Assembly (NCBI RefSeq): GCF_021030645.1
Contig: NZ_JACGCJ010000003.1
Location: 49,710 to 113,709 of the forward strand
Direction: 5' to 3'
Length of the DNA stretch: 64,000 bases
Origin: Agrilactobacillus fermenti
GTDB lineage: Bacteria; Bacillota; Bacilli; Lactobacillales; Lactobacillaceae
Positions 55,821 through 64,000 of the stretch are shown here, in pieces. Position numbers and translations under genes: made by a program. Below the pieces are notes generated by a model. That model ran no database searches, had not been told where the DNA came from, and saw only the letters and a program-made list of their open reading frames with translations. Every line of letters begins with the position of its first letter. Position 1 is the first letter of the stretch.

Positions 55821-57557
55821 TTGAGTTATCAAGCGTTATATCGGGTTTGGCGACCGCAACGATTTGCAGATATCGTTGGGCAAGAAATGATCACACGAAC
55901 GTTAAAAAATGCAATCGTCACTGGACAAACCAGTCATGCTTATTTATTCGCCGGGCCTCGTGGTACTGGGAAGACCTCGGCGGCAAAGATTTTTGCAAAG
56001 GCCATCAATTGTCCAAATCAAAAAGATGGCGAACCTTGCAATGAATGCGCAATCTGTAAAGCAATTACGGCAGGAACACTTAATGATGTGATTGAAATTG
56101 ATGCGGCTTCCAACAATGGTGTTGAGGAAATCCGTAATATTCGGGATAAAGCCAAATACGCGCCGACTGAAGCAACTTATAAAATTTATATCATTGATGA
56201 AGTGCATATGTTGTCTACGGGCGCCTTTAATGCTTTACTTAAGACTTTAGAAGAACCGCCGGCTAATGTTGTTTTTATTTTGGCAACAACAGAGCCTTAT
56301 AAAATTCCGGCAACGATTATTTCGCGAACGCAAAGATTTGATTTTAAACGTATCACACCCCAAGATAGTTACCAGCGGATGGCTTATATCTTAAAAGAAA
56401 AAGGCATCGATTTTGACCAAGAGGCCCTCAAGATGGTGGCGAAAGCTAGTGAAGGCGGGATGCGAGATGCGTTAAGTATCTTGGATCAAGTACTTTCTTT
56501 CAGTGATAACAAATTAACAATGACGAATGTCTTAGATGTCACTGGGGATCTATCACAGACACAGATAGATACGTTAATGGGGACAATTCAGGCTAATGAT
56601 ACAGCTCAGGCATTGACCCAACTACATCAGATTTTGGCTGATGGGAAAGATGAACAGCGACTATTAGAGGATCTGATTGATTATTGCCGTAATTTATTGG
56701 TCTATCAGCAGGCACCTCAAGTCATTGCTGAAACTGAACTTACGAACGTTTCAGATGGCTTCAAAAAGCTAAGTCAGACTTTTCCCGCAGCACGGCTTTA
56801 CCGAATGATTGATATTTTAGATGATGTGCAGCAGCAACTGCGTTTCACAAACCATCCAGATATCTATTTGGAAGTCTTAATGATAAAATTAAGTGCTGCA
56901 CAAAATTCGACCGAATCTAAAGTACATTTGGATTCGACGACGGCAGCAGAGCCAGCAGCTGCGGCACCCGACGCGATGGTATCTAAGTTAGAGGATCAGG
57001 TTAAGGCATTGAGCCAGCAAGTTCAGCAGCTGTCTAAAGGCACGTCTAGCAAACCCAAGCGTCAAAACCGAGCAACAACAAGTACACCGCACAAGGTCAA
57101 AGTCAATAAAGCCGCAATCTATCCAATTCTTGATTCAGCAACGAGACAAGCCTTGAACCGGTTTAAAGAAGTTTGGCCAGATTTGATGAACATGTTGTCG
57201 ATTACTAAGCGAGCAGTCATGAATGTTTCTCGGCCGGTTGCCGCTAATGAACATGGTGTTATAGTAGCGTTTGATTATCAATTATTCTTTGAACGGGTCA
57301 TGAATGATCAGGATTTACTTGATGAACTTAAAGCTGGTTTAAATAAGTTATTGGGTGATCCACCAGAGATTGTTTTAGTACCGCATGAAGATTGGCCGGT
57401 CATTCGTAAGGAATATTTGCAAACTGATCGGTTAAAATCAGCAAACGGCCAGTCTGGTGCACCAGCAGCCGAAAATGAGGCTGAAAAAGTGCCCAAAGGA
57501 ACGAAAAAAGCGTTAGAATTGTTTGGAAAAGATATTGTTGAAGTCCATGAAGATTAA
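55821..57557 (+). CDS. dnaX: DNA polymerase III subunits gamma/tau, 578 aa
   Basis: Clamp-loader ATPase. Walker A GPRGTGKTS (about residues 46-54), zinc module CPNQKDGEPCNECAIC (about 65-80), Walker B DEVHML, and a C-terminal tau-like part from about 375 with an Ala/Gln-rich linker. Start TTG 55821 is eight bases from GGAGG. I saw no A-rich slippery heptamer for a programmed frameshift. Followed by ybaB and recR. Confidence 0.95.
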   Translation: MSYQALYRVWRPQRFADIVGQEMITRTLKNAIVTGQTSHAYLFAGPRGTGKTSAAKIFAKAINCPNQKDGEPCNECAICKAITAGTLNDVIEIDAASNNGVEEIRNIRDKAKYAPTEATYKIYIIDEVHMLSTGAFNALLKTLEEPPANVVFILATTEPYKIPATIISRTQRFDFKRITPQDSYQRMAYILKEKGIDFDQEALKMVAKASEGGMRDALSILDQVLSFSDNKLTMTNVLDVTGDLSQTQIDTLMGTIQANDTAQALTQLHQILADGKDEQRLLEDLIDYCRNLLVYQQAPQVIAETELTNVSDGFKKLSQTFPAARLYRMIDILDDVQQQLRFTNHPDIYLEVLMIKLSAAQNSTESKVHLDSTTAAEPAAAAPDAMVSKLEDQVKALSQQVQQLSKGTSSKPKRQNRATTSTPHKVKVNKAAIYPILDSATRQALNRFKEVWPDLMNMLSITKRAVMNVSRPVAANEHGVIVAFDYQLFFERVMNDQDLLDELKAGLNKLLGDPPEIVLVPHEDWPVIRKEYLQTDRLKSANGQSGAPAAENEAEKVPKGTKKALELFGKDIVEVHED

Positions 57558-57576
57558 ATAAAAGGAGTCGGTCATA

Positions 57577-57888
57577 ATGCGTGGTATGCCAGGAAATATG
57601 CAAGGTATGATGAAACAAATGCAAAAGATGCAAAAAGAAATGGGTAAGGCGCAAGAAGAATTGCACGCAACAGAGTTTACTGCTTCAGCCCCTGATGAGA
57701 TGGTCAAAGTTGTTTTTACGGGCGATAAGAAAATGAAAGATATGCAGATCAATCCTGAAGCAATAGATCCAGATGACCCAGATATGTTGCAAGATTTAGT
57801 GATTGCCGCAGTGAATGATGCGATGAACCAAATTGATCAAGCAACCGAAAAGAAATTAGGTAAGTTCACTAAAGGCATGCCAATGTAA
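57577..57888 (+). CDS. YbaB/EbfC nucleoid-associated protein, 103 aa
   Basis: Small DNA-binding dimer of the YbaB/EbfC family: Met/Gln-rich N-terminal helix ([15 protein letters not shown]) and the central beta region [27 protein letters not shown] precedes ATG. Conserved between dnaX and recR. Confidence 0.93.
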   Translation: MRGMPGNMQGMMKQMQKMQKEMGKAQEELHATEFTASAPDEMVKVVFTGDKKMKDMQINPEAIDPDDPDMLQDLVIAAVNDAMNQIDQATEKKLGKFTKGMPM

Positions 57889-57906
57889 TCGGAAAGGAGC
57901 TGGCTT

Positions 57907-58503
57907 ATGCAGTATCCTGAACCAATTGCCAAGTTGATCGATAGTTACATGAAATTACCAGGAATTGGCAGTAAAACGGCAACAAGATTGGCTTTTTATA
58001 CGATCGATATGCAGACTGATGATGTGCAGGCTTTTGCTAAGAGCTTAATAGCCGCCAAAAAGGATCTACATTACTGTAGTATTTGCGGCAACATTACTGA
58101 ATCTGATCCTTGTGATATTTGCCGTGATAAAAGCCGTGATCAATCAGTAGTGATCGTGGTAGAGCAGCCTAAAGATGTGATGGCCCTAGAAAAAATGAAT
58201 GATTATCATGGCCTGTATCACGTTTTACATGGGGTATTATCGCCTATGGAAGGGACTGGCCCAGAAGACATCAATATTAAGTCTTTGATCAAACGTCTGC
58301 AAAAAACACCGATCAAAGAGGTCATTATTGCGACGAATGCCACGCCAGAAGGTGAAGCCACAGCTATGTATATTTCCCGGCTGATCAAACCAGCTGGGAT
58401 CAAAGTGACACGCTTAGCTCATGGTTTATCTGTCGGCAGTGATATTGAATATGCGGATGAAATGACTTTACTAAAAGCAGTGGAAGGCAGACAGGAGATG
58501 TAA
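57907..58503 (+). CDS. recR: Recombination protein RecR, 198 aa
   Basis: Works with RecF and RecO in loading RecA at gaps. Helix-hairpin-helix [16 protein letters not shown] (residues 16-31), zinc finger [16 protein letters not shown] (about 57-72), then a Toprim domain ([15 protein letters not shown]). One-base overlap with the next start (TAATG). Confidence 0.95.
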   Translation: MQYPEPIAKLIDSYMKLPGIGSKTATRLAFYTIDMQTDDVQAFAKSLIAAKKDLHYCSICGNITESDPCDICRDKSRDQSVVIVVEQPKDVMALEKMNDYHGLYHVLHGVLSPMEGTGPEDINIKSLIKRLQKTPIKEVIIATNATPEGEATAMYISRLIKPAGIKVTRLAHGLSVGSDIEYADEMTLLKAVEGRQEM

Positions 58504-58751
58504 TGATGGGATTTTTCCGTAATAAAAAAACTTCTATTCGCCAACAAGCTGACCAGGAATTACTAGATCTCGCTTTTGTTTTACGTGAAGAGATTCTCTC
58601 CTATACAGAAGTTGACTCATTAGCGGTTAACGGTGCGGGTGGGCAAGATCCCCAGTTACTGTTACAGAAAGCAAAATACGATTATATCTACAAAGAAATC
58701 CGACGCCGGCGTGTTTCCAGTAAACGGATCGCCCCAGATATGTTCCAGTAA
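58503..58751 (+). CDS. yaaL: YaaL/DUF2508 family protein, 82 aa
   Basis: Small helical protein of DUF2508, with the C-terminal basic YIYKEIRRRRVSSKRIAPD. Function unknown; its position after recR is conserved in Firmicutes. Two successive ATG codons; the first overlaps the recR stop after AGGAG. Confidence 0.85.
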   Translation: MMGFFRNKKTSIRQQADQELLDLAFVLREEILSYTEVDSLAVNGAGGQDPQLLLQKAKYDYIYKEIRRRRVSSKRIAPDMFQ

Positions 58752-58757
58752 CTTTAG

Positions 58758-58823
58758 AAACTTGAGTACAGACGTAAACGGTTTTAATTAAAAACAGTTT
58801 TGGTCTTGAACTCAAGTTTTTTA
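58758..58823 (+). terminator. Terminator after yaaL
   Basis: AAACTTGAGT / ACTCAAGTTT followed by TTTT, with an inner AAACGGTTTT / AAAACAGTTT stem. Confidence 0.75.
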
Positions 58824-58914
58824 TTAAGAAAATTGGCTTTTTAGACTTCTTGAAGCCAACTAATGTTTCCAGTAAAATGAAAGTATATTTCAATTAATGA
58901 ATTGAGGAATTTAG

Positions 58915-59568
58915 ATGCCAGGAATATTTATCACCCTTGAAGGCCCTGATGGCATGGGTAAAACATCAGTGTTAAAAGCACTATTACCTAAATTAACACA
59001 TATCAGTCAACGTCCTATATTGGAAACAAGGGAGCCTGGTGGCAGTAAAATAGCCGAAGAGATTCGGCACATTTTATTAGACGTTAACAACACACAAATG
59101 GATGATCGCACAGAAGCATTGCTGTTTGCAGCCGCACGACGCCAACATATGGCAGAGGTTGTAGAACCGGCATTGGCAGCTGATCAAATTGTTTTCTCAG
59201 ATCGATTTGTGGATAGCTCAGTCGCTTATCAAGGCGCTGGTCATGAAGTCGGTGAACAAGCGGTTTATAATTTGAATTTATTTGCGACTAAGGGCTTGCT
59301 ACCTGATTTAACCTTATTGTTAGATGGACCAGTTGAAGTTGGGCTGCAACGGATCCAAAAGTACCGGCAAAATCAAAATGATCGCTTGGATCAAGAAACT
59401 TTAGCTTTCCATGAGCGTGTGCGCGCCTCATATTTACGGTTAGCGGCGAAGTATCCTCAGCGTATCGTGGTTATCGACGCGACCCAAACGCTATCTGATG
59501 TCGTCTCGGCTTGTCAGAGCCAATTGATCCAACACTTTCCAGAGCTTTTCAAGGAGGCATTCAAATGA
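58915..59568 (+). CDS. tmk: Thymidylate kinase, 217 aa
   Basis: Phosphorylates dTMP to dTDP. P-loop GPDGMGKTS (residues 10-18), the DRFVDSSVAYQGAG substrate block (DRx motif, about 100) and the lid QNDRLDQE. Ends overlapping the darA start (ATGA). Confidence 0.95.
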   Translation: MPGIFITLEGPDGMGKTSVLKALLPKLTHISQRPILETREPGGSKIAEEIRHILLDVNNTQMDDRTEALLFAAARRQHMAEVVEPALAADQIVFSDRFVDSSVAYQGAGHEVGEQAVYNLNLFATKGLLPDLTLLLDGPVEVGLQRIQKYRQNQNDRLDQETLAFHERVRASYLRLAAKYPQRIVVIDATQTLSDVVSACQSQLIQHFPELFKEAFK

Positions 59569-59894
59569 AACTAATTGTGGCAATTGTTCAAGATAAAGAT
59601 GCAAATACGTTGAGTAGTGAATTTGTAAAGGCTAATGTGCGCGCAACTAAACTTTCAACAACAGGTGGCTTCTTAAAATCAGGTAATACGACGTTTATTA
59701 TTGGTATTGACGATGAGCGAGTTGAAGATGTTTTGAAGATTATTCGGGAAACTTCACATGCTAGAGATCAATTTATGGCCCCACCCGTAAATGTTGATGT
59801 TACAGGTGATTCATCCATGTCTTATCCAATTGAGGTTCAAGTTGGCGGTGCAACTGTTTTCGTTGTCCCTGTGGAACAATTTCATCGTTTCTAA
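59565..59894 (+). CDS. darA: Cyclic di-AMP receptor DarA (PstA/YaaQ), 109 aa
   Basis: PII-like signalling protein that binds c-di-AMP: MKLIVAIVQDKDANTL at the N-terminus, then TGGFLKSGNTTFIIGIDDERV with the ligand loop. ATG 59565 follows GGAGG and overlaps the tmk stop. Sits between tmk and holB, as is usual. Output pathway is not known. Confidence 0.93.
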   Translation: MKLIVAIVQDKDANTLSSEFVKANVRATKLSTTGGFLKSGNTTFIIGIDDERVEDVLKIIRETSHARDQFMAPPVNVDVTGDSSMSYPIEVQVGGATVFVVPVEQFHRF

Positions 59895-60868
59895 TGGCTC
59901 TGATTATTGAACAACTTCAACCTAAGCTAGTAGCTCAGTTTGCCCAGATCATTACCAAGCAGCATTTGGCTCAAGGCTACCTTTTTGCTGGTCCAGCAGG
60001 GTCTGGTAAGTATGAATTGGCTCAATGGCTAGCGATGAGTCAGTTCTGTCACCATCTTGAGCAAGGCCGCCCTTGTGGTCAATGTTCAGAATGTCGCCGA
60101 ATTCAGCAAGGGAATCATCCTGATGTGATTCAAATTAAACCGGATAATCAGACAATTAAAGTTGAATCGATTCGTTATCTTAAAAGCGAGCTTTATAAAT
60201 CTGGTATGGAAGGTAACCGACGGGTATTTATCGTTACAGATGCTGAAAAGATGTCCGTTAATGCTAGTAATAGTTTACTTAAATTTCTGGAAGAGCCGGC
60301 CAGTGATGCTTTGATTGTTTTGACCACCACAGCTAAAAGCCAAATTTTACCAACAATTTTATCGCGGATGCAGATTATTGATTTTCGTGGATTATCGAAA
60401 CAAACTGTGTATCAAAACTTTTTAACTCAGGGCTCAGCACCGGAGAATGCACAATTAGCGGCTTTATTAACTCAAGATTACCAACAAGCAAAAGCTTGGC
60501 AAGAATCAGCGGCATTTAATCAGCTTTTGACGGCGGTTGTGAAATGGCTGCTGAAAATATTCAAACACGATGATGAGGCTTTTATTTATGTTCAAACTTT
60601 GATTATGGCAGCGACTAAGACTACCGAAGATCAGCAGTTGGCCTTAAGTATGATCATTAATTTTTATGATTTTTTATTGCAGGTAAGGTATGATAAGAAA
60701 GAAATCATGAATACGTCACTACAGCAATTATTTGAGGCCGCCCAGCATGAGACGGTTGAAGAATTGGCGGATCAGTTAAACTTAGTCTTAGATATGTCCC
60801 GTCAGCTGCGAATGAATGTTGGTTTCGAAAACTTTCTGGAAGCGTTGACCTTGAGGTTGTTAAAATAG
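59894..60868 (+). CDS. holB: DNA polymerase III subunit delta', 324 aa
   Basis: Clamp-loader subunit. AAA+ fold with a zinc module CHHLEQGRPCGQCSEC (about residues 51-66) and a degenerate Walker A GPAGSGKYELA where Tyr follows Lys, consistent with its non-catalytic role; SRC-like SRMQIIDFR. ATG overlaps the darA stop by one base. Confidence 0.93.
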   Translation: MALIIEQLQPKLVAQFAQIITKQHLAQGYLFAGPAGSGKYELAQWLAMSQFCHHLEQGRPCGQCSECRRIQQGNHPDVIQIKPDNQTIKVESIRYLKSELYKSGMEGNRRVFIVTDAEKMSVNASNSLLKFLEEPASDALIVLTTTAKSQILPTILSRMQIIDFRGLSKQTVYQNFLTQGSAPENAQLAALLTQDYQQAKAWQESAAFNQLLTAVVKWLLKIFKHDDEAFIYVQTLIMAATKTTEDQQLALSMIINFYDFLLQVRYDKKEIMNTSLQQLFEAAQHETVEELADQLNLVLDMSRQLRMNVGFENFLEALTLRLLK

Positions 60869-60879
60869 AAGGTGATCAA

Positions 60880-61683
60880 ATGAATTTGTTTGAAATCAAA
60901 TTTTCCGGTGATGCGACTCACAAAGTTTGTGTTGCCGATGCTCATTATCCAGTTAATGAATTTGTCATTGTCCGTTACGGCCGTGTGCAAATAATCGCCC
61001 AAGTTACTGCTGTTATGGCTGAAAATATGATGGCCGCGGATGTTCCAGTTAATGCGTTAAATATCGAACATGCAGCTACTGCAGCTGAGTTACAGTTAAA
61101 TCAAGAAAATCAAAAAGCAGCGGCGGCTGCATTGGTTATTGCACGGCAGAAGGCTCAGCAACATCATTTGAAGATGAAGTTGATCGAAGCCGAATACTCT
61201 TTAGATAAAGAGAAATTAATTTTTTACTTTACGGCGGACAAGCGCGTTGATTTTCGGAACCTTGTCCGAGATTTGGCCAGTATTTATCGTACGCGCATCG
61301 AACTACGTCAAATTGGGGTTCGCGATGAAGCTAAAATTTTAGGTGGCATCGGTCCCTGTGGCCGGCAATTGTGCTGCAGTACTTTTTTAGGTGAATTTGT
61401 GCCAGTATCCATTAAAATGGCTAAAAATCAGAATTTATCGTTAAACCCGACTAAAATTTCTGGTCTTTGCGGTCGCTTGATGTGTTGCTTGCAGTATGAA
61501 GATGCCGTTTATGAGAAGGCTAGGCAGACGTTGCCAGATTACGGCCAAAAGGTTATGACTGAACAAGGTATTGGTCGTGTGGTTGGCTTAAATTTTTTAG
61601 CTGACTTGGTCAAAGTACAGTTAACGGATCATAGTGTGCCAATGGATTATACTAGTTCAGAAGTTAAAGTTATCAATTCATAA
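60880..61683 (+). CDS. ricT: PSP1-domain protein RicT (YaaT), 267 aa
   Basis: Cys-rich regulator of the RicT/PSP1 family: GGIGPCGRQLCCSTFLGEF and SGLCGRLMCCLQYE supply the conserved Cys pairs (about residues 158-207). In Bacillus it acts with RicA and RicF on RNase Y and on development; lactobacilli lack sporulation, so an RNA-maturation role is more likely. ATG follows GGTG. Overlaps the next frame start by one base. Confidence 0.92.
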   Translation: MNLFEIKFSGDATHKVCVADAHYPVNEFVIVRYGRVQIIAQVTAVMAENMMAADVPVNALNIEHAATAAELQLNQENQKAAAAALVIARQKAQQHHLKMKLIEAEYSLDKEKLIFYFTADKRVDFRNLVRDLASIYRTRIELRQIGVRDEAKILGGIGPCGRQLCCSTFLGEFVPVSIKMAKNQNLSLNPTKISGLCGRLMCCLQYEDAVYEKARQTLPDYGQKVMTEQGIGRVVGLNFLADLVKVQLTDHSVPMDYTSSEVKVINS

Positions 61684-61721
61684 TGAGGAACTTGATTAAA
61701 AGAAGGCAAGAAGGTGCGCAC

Positions 61722-62063
61722 TTGCAAAAAGAAGATCTTTATGATCAATTACAAGCACTACAAAAAGCTCAAGAAACGCAATTGCATCAGCTAATTGGCA
61801 TGCAAGACGACCTAGCAAAAGTGTTGGAAGAGAATAGCGAGTTAAAGATTGAAAACACGCATTTACGTGCTCGGCTGCAAGAACTCGAGGGTGCAAATGG
61901 CAAAGATGATGATACCCAGCGTCTATCTAAATCACGGCAAAACCTTGAAAAGTTGTATGAACAAGGATTTCATGTTTGCACTTATATGTATGGCTCTAGG
62001 CGAGAGAATAACGAGCCCTGCGCTTTTTGCTTAGACGTGATTTATGGGCAGCATCAACTTTGA
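61722..62063 (+). CDS. yabA: Replication initiation control protein YabA, 113 aa
   Basis: Binds DnaA and DnaN to prevent over-initiation. N-terminal coiled coil (residues 3-60, heptads of Leu, Gln and Glu) and a C-terminal zinc-binding region with HVCTYMYGSRRENNEPCAFC. TTG 61722 is preceded by AGAAGGTG and gives the family N-terminus; ATG 61683, overlapping the ricT stop, would add 13 basic residues. Confidence 0.88.
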   Translation: MQKEDLYDQLQALQKAQETQLHQLIGMQDDLAKVLEENSELKIENTHLRARLQELEGANGKDDDTQRLSKSRQNLEKLYEQGFHVCTYMYGSRRENNEPCAFCLDVIYGQHQL

Positions 62064-62082
62064 TTAAAGTAGAGGTTTTAGT

Positions 62083-62946
62083 TTGGAAACACAAAAGATA
62101 GATCAGCATGGTTCAAAAGGCACATTGTATTTGGTGCCCACACCAATTGGTAATTTAGAAGATATGACATTTCGAGCCGTAAAAACGTTAAAAAACGTGA
62201 CTCTAATTGCGGCAGAAGATACGCGTAATACGCAAAAATTACTGAATCATTTTGAGATCGATACGAAGCAAATATCTTTTCATGAGCACAATACACAACA
62301 ACGGCTGCCTCAATTATTAGAAAAATTACAGCGTGGGCAATCTATCGCACAAGTGTCTGATGCGGGGATGCCTTCAATCAGTGATCCGGGAAAAGAATTA
62401 GTGGCGGCCTGCATTTCAGCGGACATTCCGGTTGTGCCTTTACCCGGACCTAACGCTGGTTTAACAGCATTGATTGCCTCTGGTATTGAACCACAGCCGT
62501 TTTTATTTTATGGGTTCTTACCACGTAAAAAGTCAGAACAGCGTCAGGCACTTCAGAACCTCAAAAATGAAACAGCGACCATGATTTTTTATGAAAGTCC
62601 TTTTCGAATTGAAGACACATTACAAAATATGGCTCAAGTATTTGAACCAAAGCGACAAGTAGTGGTTGCCAGGGAATTGACCAAGAAATTTGAAGAATTT
62701 ATTCGTAGTGATCTTGGGTCAATTGCTGAGAGATTGACCCAGCACGTTTTGAAGGGTGAATTTGTACTTATTGTTGCTGGTGCCGATGGCGAAATGGCAC
62801 CAGTACAATTATCTGACGCACAAATCATTGCGACCATTCAGGCGGAAATCGACCGTGGCGTGCAGCCTAACGTGGCCATCAAAACGATTGCTAAGCAAGT
62901 TGGACGCAAAAAACAGGTGATTTATAACCTATTTCATCAAATTTAA
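62083..62946 (+). CDS. rsmI: 16S rRNA (cytidine1402-2'-O)-methyltransferase, 287 aa
   Basis: Tetrapyrrole-methylase-fold rRNA methyltransferase: TLYLVPTPIGNLEDMTFRAV (residues 10-29), AAEDTRNTQKLL, VSDAGMPSISDPG and PGPNAGLTAL are all present. Start TTG 62083 follows AGAGG. Last gene of the dnaX-to-rsmI block. Confidence 0.95.
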   Translation: METQKIDQHGSKGTLYLVPTPIGNLEDMTFRAVKTLKNVTLIAAEDTRNTQKLLNHFEIDTKQISFHEHNTQQRLPQLLEKLQRGQSIAQVSDAGMPSISDPGKELVAACISADIPVVPLPGPNAGLTALIASGIEPQPFLFYGFLPRKKSEQRQALQNLKNETATMIFYESPFRIEDTLQNMAQVFEPKRQVVVARELTKKFEEFIRSDLGSIAERLTQHVLKGEFVLIVAGADGEMAPVQLSDAQIIATIQAEIDRGVQPNVAIKTIAKQVGRKKQVIYNLFHQI

Positions 62947-62947
62947 A

Positions 62948-63057
62948 TAAACAGAGAGTAAGTCAAAAGGTGTTGCCTTTTGGCACACGTTTAAACCAAA
63001 GATGGTCGCAATTAATAGGTGGTTGAAGACAAAACTTTAGTTCTGTTTCAGCCACAC
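62948..63057 (+). repeat. Composite intergenic repeat, short copy 4
   Basis: Directly after rsmI: box as AAAAGGTGTTGCCTTTTGGC (62965-62984), in which the two outer arms of the long form are directly joined, then about 33 bases, then a weak hairpin GTGGTTGA / TCAGCCAC (about 63020-63057) with ACAAAAC / GTTCTGT core. Probable rsmI terminator. Confidence 0.75.
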
Positions 63058-63089
63058 CATCAATTTAAGTAAAGTAGGTGGCAGTCGGC

Positions 63090-63842
63090 GTGGCACGACA
63101 AATCTTGAGCCGAATCCAGCGCGTCCCATTTTATGAAGTCAACACTTTTCAAGAGTGGCATGTTTCAACCATGCTTAACGCTATGTTGGCAGTGGCAGAT
63201 GACCAATTAGATCAGTTAAACGCTGGTGACGAAGTTATGCATGCAAAAGCGTTGGGGTGGGTCATTACCCAGTACCATTTTGATATTCAGCGTTTTCCCA
63301 AGTCAAAAGAGACAGTTACTTTGAGTTCATGGGCAGATAGCTACAATCAGTTTTTTTCTTATCGAGACTACCAAATGACCGACGCGATGGGGCAGGAATT
63401 AGTACATATTAATTCTAGTTGGGTTATGATGAGTTTTAAAACACGAAAAATGGTCCGTGTGGATCCAGAAATCGTTAAAAATGTGATTGCTGATCCAATT
63501 CGCAGTGTGAAAAAATTTCCTAGGATCCCTAAAAAAGATTATACCGGTGCTCAACAGAAGCCTTATCGGGTGCGTTATTTTGATATTGATGCGAATCAAC
63601 ATGTTAATAATGTTCATTATTTTGATTGGATGATTGATACGCTGGATTTGGCTTTTATTAAAAAATATGTGATCGATACGATCGATATTCGCTATGAACG
63701 TGAGGTTAAGTACGGTGAAACGCCCGTTAGTTCAGTAATTGTTGAGCCAGATGAATCGGATAAAAGTGTGACGACTTATCATCAGATCAAAACGGCCGAT
63801 CGTGTGAATACTGAATGTGAAATACACTGGCATTTACGTTAA
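63090..63842 (+). CDS. Acyl-[acyl-carrier-protein] thioesterase, 250 aa
   Basis: Releases fatty acids from ACP; acyl-ACP thioesterase (FatA/FatB-like) with two hot-dog domains. Seen: VLGWVITQYHFDIQRFP-like N-terminal segment (residues 55-75) and, in the second domain, RYFDIDANQHVNNVHYFDW with the catalytic Asn/His. GTG 63090 is eight bases from AGGTGG; GTG 63078 lies within the site. Common in lactobacilli after rsmI. Confidence 0.88.
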   Translation: MARQILSRIQRVPFYEVNTFQEWHVSTMLNAMLAVADDQLDQLNAGDEVMHAKALGWVITQYHFDIQRFPKSKETVTLSSWADSYNQFFSYRDYQMTDAMGQELVHINSSWVMMSFKTRKMVRVDPEIVKNVIADPIRSVKKFPRIPKKDYTGAQQKPYRVRYFDIDANQHVNNVHYFDWMIDTLDLAFIKKYVIDTIDIRYEREVKYGETPVSSVIVEPDESDKSVTTYHQIKTADRVNTECEIHWHLR

Positions 63843-63900
63843 AGGTTAGTATGAGGGTATAAAATACAATGAGGAGGCTGGGACATAAGCCACGCAAAAT

Positions 63901-63957
63901 AAAATAATCGTAGTTTTCAGACTGATATTGAATCTGAAAACCACGATTATTTTTTTA
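63901..63957 (+). terminator. Terminator after the thioesterase gene
   Basis: AAAATAATCG / CGATTATTTT outer arms and AGTTTTCAG / CTGAAAACC inner arms with a T run. Preceded at 63878-63892 by the phrase GAGGCTGGGACATAA, common beside terminators in this group. Confidence 0.85.
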
Positions 63958-64000
63958 ACGATTGATTTTCTAAAAATAACATTGACTTTGAGGGTCAGTT

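Noticed and set aside
55821..57557. Programmed frameshift in dnaX
   Set aside because: No A-rich slippery heptamer followed by a stem-loop was seen in the linker region; the full tau-like frame is simply open.

Overview
The window reads as chromosome from a low-GC Gram-positive bacterium of the family Lactobacillaceae. The support is the gene order dut-radA-yacL-gltX-cysS-mrnC-rlmB-yacP-sigH-rpmG-secE-nusG and tadA-ffs-dnaX-ybaB-recR-yaaL-tmk-darA-holB-ricT-yabA-rsmI, a divergent pyruvate oxidase / lactate oxidase pair, PepC, strong Shine-Dalgarno sites and many TTG starts. Genus and species cannot be fixed from the sequence alone. No tRNA, rRNA, CRISPR array, insertion sequence or prophage was recognised.

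Bases 1-8600 are accessory: the end of an NAD formate dehydrogenase, a two-gene ABC transporter, two MFS exporters, an SdpI-like/DUF5808-like small membrane pair, a flavodoxin-fold reductase and an Rgg-type regulator. Bases 8800-12260 hold the divergent oxidases pox and lctO, which together turn lactate into acetyl phosphate with release of H2O2. Bases 12300-20430 carry signal peptidase I, an AEC carrier, a DMT exporter, homoserine kinase, phosphoglycerate mutase, a serine-rich MucBP surface protein and a Kup potassium transporter.

Bases 20700-32680 concern carbohydrate and gluconeogenic metabolism: a secreted alpha-L-rhamnosidase gene broken by two amber codons and a frameshift, PepC, PEP carboxykinase, a GH13 amylase and, next to it, a GH65-fold protein that has lost the catalytic glutamate. 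Ribose-5-phosphate isomerase and a YjdI/YjdJ-like pair follow. Bases 34500-51200 are the conserved translation/transcription block. Here rplKA and rplJL are separated by a degV-DUF1836 pair on the other strand, and nusG is separated from rplK by a lipase-like gene and an amidase. MprF leads into the conserved dnaX-recR-tmk-holB block, which ends with rsmI and an acyl-ACP thioesterase.

The most unusual structure lies between genes. A composite repeat occurs at six sites (about 8795, 26583, 32581, 33484, 45333 and 62948). It joins a hairpin with an ACAAAAC...GTTTTGT core to a conserved box containing GTGTTCCAAAAGGC. Four short copies each follow the 3' end of a gene in the order gene, box, hairpin. 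Two long copies carry about 85 extra bases folding into two hairpins, with one compensatory base pair between copies, and lie in upstream regions.
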